DNA of 38,671 nt from Acinetobacter wuhouensis. GTDB lineage: Bacteria > Pseudomonadota > Gammaproteobacteria > Pseudomonadales > Moraxellaceae. Numbering within the stretch: position 1 is the stretch's first letter; each line of letters opens with the position of its first letter. The stretch spans positions 1 through 38,671 of the forward strand of contig NZ_CP031709.1 in assembly GCF_001696605.3 (NCBI RefSeq), in the 5' to 3' direction. The translations under genes were made by a program, and so were the position numbers. The notes below the pieces were generated by a model. The model worked only from the letters and a program-made list of their open reading frames with translations, was not told the DNA's origin and did not search any database. Positions 11,915 to 18,998 of the stretch are shown here, in pieces.

Positions 11915-14827
11915 ATGGCTATCTATCACTTATCAGTTAAGAACGGAAATCAATACGGTTCTTCGGGAAGTCGAGGAGCAAGCCATTACGCCTATATAAA
12001 TCGTGAAGGAAAATATAAAAGAGATGATTTAGAGTGCATTAAAAGTGGAAACTTGCCATCATGGGCAACTGATGCAAAACACTTTTGGAAGTCAGCAGAT
12101 AAGAATGAAAGAATAAATGGTCGTATTTATAAAGAGTTAGAAATTTCATTACCTAGAGAACTGAATAAAGAACAAAGAGAAGAATTAGTACAGGAATTTG
12201 TAGAAAAAACATTAGGTGAAAACTTTACTTATTCTTATGCAATTCATAGTCCTTTAGCTAGTGACGGTGAACAGAACCCGCATGTTCATATTATGTTTTC
12301 TGAAAGAAAATTGGATGGAATAGAGCGTTCTGAAGTTCAGCATTTTAAACGCTATAATCCTGTAAATCCTGAAAAGGGCGGTGCTGTTAAACATCGTTTT
12401 TATAATTCTAAATTATTTGTGGTTGATACTCGATTAGACTGGGCTAACCATGTAAATGACTTTTGTGAAAAGCTAGGAATTGATGCACGTATTGATCATA
12501 GAAGCTTTAAAGAACAAGGCGTTGAACTGTCAAGCCAAAACTTTAGAGCTGATTATGTTAGCAGCCATAAATATCATATCAGTGAAAATATTAAGAAAAT
12601 ACGTCATCAAAATGGTGAGGTGATTATTGAGCGACCAAGTGAAGCAATCAAAGCCTTAACGTCAAACAAATCTGTATTTTCAGTGCGTGAATTAGAGCGT
12701 TTTTTAATGGCTCATACAGATGGTGAAGAACAATATTTAAAAGCTTACGAATCAGTAATAAATTGCCCTGATATGGCTACTTTGTATGGGAAAGATAAAG
12801 TCGTATTTTCCTCTAAAGAACTTGTTGGTATTGAAGAATCTATTTCAACATTTATCTATAATGCTAATGAAGAAAGTCGTATTCAGAAACCATTTAATCT
12901 AGTTGAGAAATTACCTTTAAATGCTGTACGAGTTGCTGAAACAAGAACATTTAATAGTGAGCAAGAAAAAGCATTCTATACCCTAACTTCTACTGATCGA
13001 ATTACCTTGCTCAATGGTTCTGCGGGTACAGGTAAATCGTATGTTCTAAGTGCTGTTTCCGAAGCCTATAAAGATTCTGATTATCAAGTATACGGAATTG
13101 CATTGCAGGCAATTACAGCTAAAGCTATTGCTAATGACTGTAATATTCCAAGTAGTACAATTGCTTCTTTCTTATCTAAGTATGATAGCGGTAATTTAGA
13201 AATTAATAATAAAACTGTATTGATCTTAGATGAGGCAGGCATGGTCGGTTCAAGAGATATGCAGCGATTACTTATGCTTGTAGAAAAACACAATGCACAA
13301 ATAAAATTAGTTGGTGATAGTTACCAGTTAAGTGCAGTAAGTGCGGGTCATGTATTTGCAAATATTCAAGATAACTTGGACAAGAAAAATATTGCTTCAC
13401 TGGAAGATATACAACGTCAAAAAAATGCGAAAGAATCCGACAAGATGATTCAAGCATCTAAATATCTTTCTAAGCACCAAGTAGGAAAAGCAATAGATAT
13501 TTATAAATCTATAAATATGGTTAATGAATATGAATCCCATGATTTAGCTTTGGCTAAAACTGTTAAGTCATGGAGTGATGATTCTAGTGAAAGTAAATTA
13601 ATGCTTGCTCATTCTAATAGTGATGTAAACGAACTGAATAGAATGGCTAGAGCTTTACTTATTAAACAAGGAAAGCTTAATTCAGAAAGTGTTGCTTTGA
13701 AAAATTATCAAGGTGATATAGATATTTCTATCGGTGAAAAAATTGTATTTAAGCAAAACAATTCACAAATGAAAGTCAGTAATGGAGAACTAGCTGAAGT
13801 AATAGGTTTTGAAAAAGATAAATTTAATAGACCTAAAGCTATGATGGTACAGATGGAAAGTGATAGCAGACTTGTTAGAGTTGATTTAAAAGAATATGAC
13901 CAGTTTAAACATGGCTATGCAAACACTATTCATTCATCGCAGGGTATGACTGTAGATAGTGCCTATATCATTGCTAGTGAAAATATGAATGCTAATTTAA
14001 CTTATGTTGCTTTAACCCGACACAAACAAAATATTCAAATTAATTATAGTGCTTTAAGTTTTGCTACAAATGAAAAAGAAACTGTTAAAAATTCAGATGG
14101 TAAAATTTCTTACGACCATAATTACAAACCAGTAGAAAAAGAAATAACAGCTTTTGAAAACTTTAAAAAAGTAATTGGTCGTTCAGAAACTAAAGAGTTC
14201 TCTACAGATTTTACAGTTGTAGAATCTAAAGAAAATCTAATTAAGTCTTATCTAAATGATCATAGATTACATTTAGAAGATAAGCGGGAACTTTTTGGAA
14301 TTAACAGTAAACTTTATTCATTAACCAGTGAAAATAAAACTTTCACTAAAGAAGAAATAGTTTCTGAAGTTAGAGCAAGTTTGAAATCTAAAGCTTTACT
14401 GGGTGACGAGATCGTTAAGTTTAACGGCAATATGAATATTGCAAAAGGTGAACTTGTGAAAATTACTAATGATTTTGAAATTAAAACAGGGCTATTTAGA
14501 AAAGCTACCTTTGAAAAAGGTACTGAATTAAAAGTTATTGATGCTTATATAGTTAAAGATAAGCCAGTAATGAAAGCACGAATTAGAAATGAAGAATACG
14601 AAATTCCTTTCAGCAAACTGAATCTTGAATATTCAGACAAATACTTTAACGAGTTTAAAGAACAGTCAAAAGCTAGATTTGATTCACGGCATAAAACTGA
14701 AGTTTACACAGAGTTTAGAGAACAACTTTTGAAGCAGAAAGCGAATGCACCAAAAGACAATTTGAATGCACCGAATCAGCGTATTAAGAACCCTAATACA
14801 CCTAATAGAAATACACCTAAATATTAA
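11915..14827 (+). CDS. traA: MOBQ relaxase with RecD-like helicase domain (TraA/MobA type)
   Basis: 970 residues. Residues 1-230 are a MobA/MobL relaxase: MAIYHLSVKNG, GASHYAYINREGKY with the candidate nicking tyrosines near residues 26-33, and NPHVHIMFSER, the metal-binding histidine motif, near 125. A superfamily 1 helicase follows with Walker A NGSAGTGKS at about 366-374, Walker B LILDEAGM near 437, NTIHSSQG near 670 and TYVALTRHKQNI near 705. The layout is that of TraA of Agrobacterium plasmids. It would nick oriT, stay on the 5' end and pass with it through the VirB/D4 channel. The C-terminal 130 residues contain GELVKITNDFEIKTGLFRK, a stretch echoed in the gene at 22862. Confidence 0.93.
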   Translation: MAIYHLSVKNGNQYGSSGSRGASHYAYINREGKYKRDDLECIKSGNLPSWATDAKHFWKSADKNERINGRIYKELEISLPRELNKEQREELVQEFVEKTLGENFTYSYAIHSPLASDGEQNPHVHIMFSERKLDGIERSEVQHFKRYNPVNPEKGGAVKHRFYNSKLFVVDTRLDWANHVNDFCEKLGIDARIDHRSFKEQGVELSSQNFRADYVSSHKYHISENIKKIRHQNGEVIIERPSEAIKALTSNKSVFSVRELERFLMAHTDGEEQYLKAYESVINCPDMATLYGKDKVVFSSKELVGIEESISTFIYNANEESRIQKPFNLVEKLPLNAVRVAETRTFNSEQEKAFYTLTSTDRITLLNGSAGTGKSYVLSAVSEAYKDSDYQVYGIALQAITAKAIANDCNIPSSTIASFLSKYDSGNLEINNKTVLILDEAGMVGSRDMQRLLMLVEKHNAQIKLVGDSYQLSAVSAGHVFANIQDNLDKKNIASLEDIQRQKNAKESDKMIQASKYLSKHQVGKAIDIYKSINMVNEYESHDLALAKTVKSWSDDSSESKLMLAHSNSDVNELNRMARALLIKQGKLNSESVALKNYQGDIDISIGEKIVFKQNNSQMKVSNGELAEVIGFEKDKFNRPKAMMVQMESDSRLVRVDLKEYDQFKHGYANTIHSSQGMTVDSAYIIASENMNANLTYVALTRHKQNIQINYSALSFATNEKETVKNSDGKISYDHNYKPVEKEITAFENFKKVIGRSETKEFSTDFTVVESKENLIKSYLNDHRLHLEDKRELFGINSKLYSLTSENKTFTKEEIVSEVRASLKSKALLGDEIVKFNGNMNIAKGELVKITNDFEIKTGLFRKATFEKGTELKVIDAYIVKDKPVMKARIRNEEYEIPFSKLNLEYSDKYFNEFKEQSKARFDSRHKTEVYTEFREQLLKQKANAPKDNLNAPNQRIKNPNTPNRNTPKY

Positions 14828-14841
14828 CTAAGGACTGTTTT

Positions 14842-16086
14842 ATGAATAATTTTATAGTTAATGGAAATATAGTTAATCCTGAAGATGAAATATTGACTCA
14901 AGCTATTTTGCAAGAGTGTTATCAGAAAGGAACTAGACCTATTTGCGCTTGTTTACCACAAAAACATATTGAAATGTATATCGCTAAGATTGGCGATAAT
15001 TTTGTTTTAAAGCGTATGCCCAACAGTGCAGATCAGCACGACTTTAGTTGCCTAAGCTATGAGCCACCTACTGAAATTTCAGGATTGGGTGAAGTCATGG
15101 GGGAAGCTATTAAGACAGATGAATCGGGGACAAGTGTTTTAAAGTTTGATTTCAGTTTGTCAAAAAGCAATTTATCAAAACAAGCGCCTACGCCTAGTGA
15201 TACGCCCAAAGATACTGTGAAAGCTGAAACAACAAAGTTGACCTTAAAAGGGACGTTAGATTACTTGCTTGAAGAAGCTTTATTGAACCGTCACCAACCG
15301 AATATGAAGCATAATTGGTTTCAATTTCGCAAGGCATTAAAAATAGCCTTGAACGATAAAAAGAATAAAAAAGATGATTTAAGCGGATTGGTTTATATCC
15401 CTGAATATTACGACCAAACTAAACATAATGAGATTGAAGCCCGCAGAAAATCAGAGTTAGCAGACCTGAAAGTTAAAGGGAATAAACGCCCATTAAAAAT
15501 ATTTATTGGTGTGATTAAGTCTATTGATGATGCACGTTTTGATGGGGGTAGAATCATTCTAAAACATGCCCCTACATTGCATTTATTTATGGATGCAAAA
15601 ATGTATAGCCAAGTTAATAAACGCTTTGAAGCAGAGCTGGAGCAAGCCCATTATCAAGATGATGTAAGCCTATTGGCGATTGGAACTTTTGGATTTGCAG
15701 ACAGTGGCATTGCAAAGATTGAAGAAATAGCTCTAGTGCCTTTAAATCAAACTTGGCTACCATTTGAGAGTTTAGGTGAAAAAGAACTATTAGACACGCT
15801 CACAATGCAAAATAGATCATTTATTAAATGCCTGCGATATAACCTAAGTCCGAAAAGTCCAATTGCAAACGTATTGCTTACAGATACCAACCCACCAACG
15901 GCATTTTACTTGATCAATGATCAGACTGAAGATTCTTATATTGCTGAAGCAAAGGAATTGATTGCATCAAGTGAGTTCACTTCAATTCTGGTCAATGTAG
16001 ATCGGGACGTTGTGGACATACCACCACCTGAAAATAAGCCATTGTTAGGCTATAACAATTACACTGACACCGCAGTTAATAATTAA
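14842..16086 (+). CDS. DUF1173 family protein
   Basis: 414 residues, 14 bp after the relaxase. The first 90 residues carry the family pattern: RPICACLPQKHIEMYIAKIG, FVLKRMPNSADQHDFSCLSYEPP and SGLGEVMGEAI. Cysteines and the H-D-C spacing suggest a small metal-binding module, though this is not shown. The middle (TLKGTLDYLLEEALLNRHQPN) and the rest are helical. DUF1173 genes are regular companions of MOBQ and VirB-type conjugation genes, but I know of no assigned activity. Same operon as the relaxase. Confidence 0.82.
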   Translation: MNNFIVNGNIVNPEDEILTQAILQECYQKGTRPICACLPQKHIEMYIAKIGDNFVLKRMPNSADQHDFSCLSYEPPTEISGLGEVMGEAIKTDESGTSVLKFDFSLSKSNLSKQAPTPSDTPKDTVKAETTKLTLKGTLDYLLEEALLNRHQPNMKHNWFQFRKALKIALNDKKNKKDDLSGLVYIPEYYDQTKHNEIEARRKSELADLKVKGNKRPLKIFIGVIKSIDDARFDGGRIILKHAPTLHLFMDAKMYSQVNKRFEAELEQAHYQDDVSLLAIGTFGFADSGIAKIEEIALVPLNQTWLPFESLGEKELLDTLTMQNRSFIKCLRYNLSPKSPIANVLLTDTNPPTAFYLINDQTEDSYIAEAKELIASSEFTSILVNVDRDVVDIPPPENKPLLGYNNYTDTAVNN

Positions 16087-16096
16087 GGATTCATAC

Positions 16097-16548
16097 ATGG
16101 ATTACCAAGAACAGGAACAATTTAAAATTTTTACAGGCTTTGTCGCTTTTCTAATAGCTGTTTTTTGCTTTCTAGTATGGAAAGGTTCAAGTGCAGTGGG
16201 CTTAGACTTTGCAACTGGCATGAGGTCTAGTGTTGGTTTAATTGCTTTGGTAGTGGCGGTGTACTTCGCTATCAAATGGGATATACCTAAAGCTATACTT
16301 TTCCCTGCTGTAGCATTTTATTGGTTGTGTGCCTGTTCCCTGCATTGAATTACTACGCACTTGAAGCATCGGAAAAGTCATTTAATCATACGACTAATTT
16401 TTTAGGTCAACCAGTACAAGAATTTTCGGCAACTACAATAACCGTTATGTGGGGCATGTGGTATATGAAAGCTGTTTACATGATCATAGCGGGCTTAATT
16501 GGTTTTGGTTTACAACGTGCCTTATATCCTGAAGAAAACTATTTTTAA
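16097..16548 (+). pseudogene. Frameshifted membrane protein of the relaxase operon
   Basis: Frame 1 (16097-16348, 83 residues) has membrane segments at about 12-31 and 43-60 and ends in an atypical tail WLCACSLH. A second frame, open across 16321-16548, continues VVCLFPALNYYALEASEKSF, another membrane segment and LQRALYPEENYF, but has no ATG or ribosome site of its own. Reading TAT TGG then GTT GTG joins them into one protein of about 150 residues, as if one G had been lost near 16322-16326. There is no slippery heptamer, so a deletion or sequencing error is likelier than programmed shifting. The stop codon overlaps the left target duplication of the cargo insertion. Confidence 0.6.
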
Positions 16549-16549
16549 G
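16542..16549 (+). repeat. Left target-site duplication TTTTTAAG
   Basis: The same 8 bp occur at 21878-21885, just outside oppositely oriented IS1595-like ends. Eight bp is the duplication length usual for IS1595-family insertion. The sequence is of low complexity, so chance is not excluded. Confidence 0.5.
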
Positions 16550-16784
16550 CGATATTATGTAGCAACCGCACAATAATTATAACGATTTCAGCTTTGTGCC
16601 GATTAATACGATCTTCCTTACGACTTTTAGGTCGAATATAACCATTTACATATGCACCATCCATGTAAACCTCAACTGAGAGCGATTCATCGTTACGTTG
16701 CTCTATTAAAGTACGAGCCTTAGCCGATAATAGAAAATGTTGCTTAGATTCTTTTTTTATAAAATCACCCTATATAATTTTATA
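16545..16784 (-). pseudogene. IS1595-family transposase remnant
   Basis: A leftward open frame reads KKESKQHFLLSAKARTLIEQ, then SVEVYMDGAYVNGYIRPKSRKEDRINRHKAE, resembling the DDE region of IS1595-family transposases. It then passes directly into the element's terminal repeat and stops. The N-terminal part is cut by ISAba1 at 16785, and most of the C-terminal domain is missing between RHKAE and the end, so it carries an internal deletion as well. It cannot be functional. Confidence 0.6.
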
Positions 16785-16802
16785 CTCTGTACACGACAAA
16801 TT

Positions 16803-17249
16803 TCACAGAACCCTTATCCTATCAGGCTTCTGCCTTCTTAAAATTGCCAAAATCTCCTTAAACTCTTCTTTTTTCCCAAAACCAATTAAACGCTGAATCG
16901 CCATTTGAACATAGTCTAAACCATAGCGAAATAAACTCATTGAGAGTCGTCCATGCTTCTTTATTTTTATCGCTTTTTTTTGATCATGTTGCCATTCACC
17001 CGTTAAGTAACACCAACAGAAGCTTATAGCTAACACCGCAATCAATTTTTTCACTCGTCTAGCGTCTGTCAAGCGCGTATTTTCAAGATTAAACCCGCGT
17101 CCTTTGAGACAACTGAATAAGGTTTCAATTTCCCAGCGTAATGCATAATCCTGAATAGCATTGGCATTAAACTGAGGAGAAACGACGAGTAAAAGCTCTC
17201 CATTTTCTAACTGTAGTGCACTTATATATAGTTTCACCCGACCAACCAA
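16803..17249 (-). CDS. ISAba1 transposase, downstream frame
   Basis: 148 residues from the first ATG, but the frame is open further upstream and is normally reached by a -1 shift at the A7 run near 17347-17353. It contains the C-terminal catalytic part, YALRWEIETLFSCLKGRGFNLENTRL, with the Y-(2)-R-(3)-E-(6)-K signature typical of IS4-family transposases. Confidence 0.85.
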   Translation of the reverse strand: MVGRVKLYISALQLENGELLLVVSPQFNANAIQDYALRWEIETLFSCLKGRGFNLENTRLTDARRVKKLIAVLAISFCWCYLTGEWQHDQKKAIKIKKHGRLSMSLFRYGLDYVQMAIQRLIGFGKKEEFKEILAILRRQKPDRIRVL

Positions 17250-17323
17250 AATCCGTCGTTTACGACATTCAATTTGACCAACTTGAAGATGGCGAAATAA
17301 ATCACTAATTTTATGATTCTTTC

Positions 17324-17893
17324 CTAAATGATTGGTGACAATGAAGTTTTTTTAACACGAATGCAGAAGTTGATGTCTTGTTCAATTAACCATGTAAACC
17401 ACTGCTCACCGATAAACTCTCTGTCTGCGAACACATTCACAATACGGTCTTTACCAAAAATGGCTATAAAGCGTTGAATCAAAGCAATGCGCTCTTTCGT
17501 ATCTGAATTTCCACGTTTATTAAGTAATGTCCAAAGGATAGGTATCGCTATTCCACGATAAACGATCGCAAGCATCAGGATATTAATATTTCGTTTTCCC
17601 CATTTCCAATTGGTTCTATCTAAAGTCAGTTGCACTTTGTCGAATGAAAACATATTGAAAATCAACTGAGAAATTTGACGATAATCAAAATACTGACCTG
17701 CAAAGAAGCGCTGCATACGTCGATAAAATGATTGTGGTAAGCACTTGATGGGCAAGGCTTTAGATGCAGAAGAAAGATTACATGTTTGCTTTAAAATAAT
17801 CACAAGCATGATGAGCGCAAAGCACTTTAAATGTGACTTGTTCCATTTTAGATATTTGTTTAAGATAAGATATAGCTCATTGAGATGTGTCAT
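17324..17893 (-). CDS. ISAba1 transposase, upstream frame
   Basis: 189 residues, the published length of the first ISAba1 frame as I remember it. LTLDRTNWKWGK and VFADREFIG carry the two catalytic aspartates of the DDE centre. It ends at RVKKTSLSPII, just after seven A residues; a -1 shift there restores RVKKNFIVTNHLG and the second frame. This is the normal state of ISAba1, not damage. Confidence 0.88.
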   Translation of the reverse strand: MTHLNELYLILNKYLKWNKSHLKCFALIMLVIILKQTCNLSSASKALPIKCLPQSFYRRMQRFFAGQYFDYRQISQLIFNMFSFDKVQLTLDRTNWKWGKRNINILMLAIVYRGIAIPILWTLLNKRGNSDTKERIALIQRFIAIFGKDRIVNVFADREFIGEQWFTWLIEQDINFCIRVKKTSLSPII

Positions 17894-17904
17894 AGTATTC
17901 GTCG

Positions 17905-17932
17905 TTAGAAAACAATTATTATGACATTATTT
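17905..17932 (+). promoter_or_regulatory. ISAba1 outward promoter toward fabI
   Basis: -35 TTAGAA (17905-17910), 16-bp spacer, -10 TTATTT (17927-17932). This is the promoter known to drive blaOXA and ampC genes next to ISAba1. It points rightward to fabI, whose start is about 130 bp away. Confidence 0.8.
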
Positions 17933-18060
17933 CAATGAGTTATCTATTTTTGTCGTGTACAGAGTTGAATGTTGATGAATTGAAAAAAGGCGCATTATGC
18001 AATTTCGGTTTCAACTTAAACTTGGCATTATGCAGATAAATTATTTTGAGTGAGAGTCAC

Positions 18061-18864
18061 ATGGCACAAGGACTATTGGCTGGAAAGCGTTTTTTAGTAG
18101 CGGGTATTGCAAGTAAATTATCAATTGCATTTGGTATTGCTCAAGCACTTCACCGTGAAGGTGCGGAACTTGCGTTTACATATCCAAATGAAAAACTGAA
18201 AAAACGTGTAGATGAATTTGCAGCACAATTTGGCTCAACGATTGTTCTACCATGTGATGTGGCTGTCGATGCTGAAATTGAACAAACTTTTGTTGAATTG
18301 GCAAAACACTGGGATGGTTTAGACGGTGTGGTGCATTCGATTGGTTTTGCACCAGCACATACATTAGATGGTGACTTTACCGATGTGACAGATCGTGATG
18401 GTTTTAAAATTGCGCATGACATTAGTGCCTATAGCTTCGTTGCGATGGCACGTGCGGCAAAACCGTTATTACAAGTGCGCCAAGGCTGTTTATTGACTTT
18501 GACGTATCAAGGTTCTGAGCGTGTAATGCCAAACTACAATGTGACGGGTATGGCGAAAGCATCATTAGAAGCGGGCGTACGTTACTTGGCTTCTAGCTTG
18601 GGTGCAGAAGGGATTCGTGTGAATGCGATTTCAGCTGGTCCGATCCGTACTTTGGCGGCATCAGGTATTAAATCGTTCCGTAAAATGCTAGACGTAAACG
18701 AAAAAATTTCACCACTTAAACGTAATGTGACCATTGAAGATGTGGGGAATGCTGCATTATTCCTTTGCTCACCTTGGGCAAATGGTATTACGGGTGAAAT
18801 CATGTATGTCGATGCAGGTTTCAATACTGTGGGGATGAGCCCAGACTTGATGCTCGATGACTAA
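18061..18864 (+). CDS. fabI: Enoyl-ACP reductase FabI, extra plasmid copy with Met159Thr-equivalent
   Basis: 267 residues from the ATG at 18061, preceded by GTGAGAG; the TTG at 18046 is rejected. FabI reduces trans-2-enoyl-ACP with NADH in fatty acid synthesis. The active site is intact: Tyr149, Tyr159 and Lys166 correspond to E. coli Tyr146, Tyr156 and Lys163. At the position of E. coli Met159 it has Thr162 ([11 protein letters not shown]); Met159Thr is an established triclosan-resistance change in E. coli. Gly93 and Phe203 equivalents are unchanged. The sequence is of Acinetobacter type, and I recall Met at this site in chromosomal copies. Placed under the ISAba1 promoter and carried by a plasmid, it probably gives triclosan tolerance. 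Confidence 0.93.
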   Translation: MAQGLLAGKRFLVAGIASKLSIAFGIAQALHREGAELAFTYPNEKLKKRVDEFAAQFGSTIVLPCDVAVDAEIEQTFVELAKHWDGLDGVVHSIGFAPAHTLDGDFTDVTDRDGFKIAHDISAYSFVAMARAAKPLLQVRQGCLLTLTYQGSERVMPNYNVTGMAKASLEAGVRYLASSLGAEGIRVNAISAGPIRTLAASGIKSFRKMLDVNEKISPLKRNVTIEDVGNAALFLCSPWANGITGEIMYVDAGFNTVGMSPDLMLDD

Positions 18865-18888
18865 TTAGATTGATTCAAATCATATGAC

Positions 18889-18917
18889 AAAGCCGCTTTT
18901 ATAGCGGCTTTGTTTTT
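18889..18917 (+). terminator. Terminator after fabI
   Basis: AAAGCCGC/GCGGCTTT stem, TTTTATA loop, then TGTTTTTC. It ends fabI transcription before the attC-like hairpin. Confidence 0.88.
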
Positions 18918-18952
18918 CAAGATTGTGAGATCTTCAAATTATAAAGTTGGGG

Positions 18953-18994
18953 TTAAGGCGGCGCGAAGCGTCCGCCTTAAATGAGTTGTTAGAT
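18953..18994 (+). repeat. attC-like hairpin (half site)
   Basis: TTAAGGCGG (18953-18961) pairs with CCGCCTTAA (18972-18980) around CGC-GAA-GCGT, and GTTAGAT (18988-18994), which fits the integron R' box GTTRRRY, follows. The left simple site (RYYYAAC) is not clear, so at most this is a partial cassette recombination site. The next gene begins directly after it. Confidence 0.45.
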
Positions 18995-18998
18995 TACT

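Larger units (their letters stand above)
16785..17964 (-). mobile_element. ISAba1 insertion sequence (IS4 family), complete
   Basis: 1180 bp bounded by CTCTGTACACGACAAA and TTTGTCGTGTACAGAG, with two overlapping transposase frames. The flanking 9-mers (AATTTTATA left, TTGAATGTT right) differ, so there is no target duplication: this copy was followed by deletion or recombination next to it. Its outward promoter faces fabI. Confidence 0.93.

Noticed and set aside
17324..17360. Apparent frameshift damage in ISAba1
   Set aside because: The A7 run with a -1 shift is the normal arrangement of this element.
18046..18060. TTG start for FabI
   Set aside because: Family members begin at the MAQGLLAGK position, and the extra codons contain the ribosome site.
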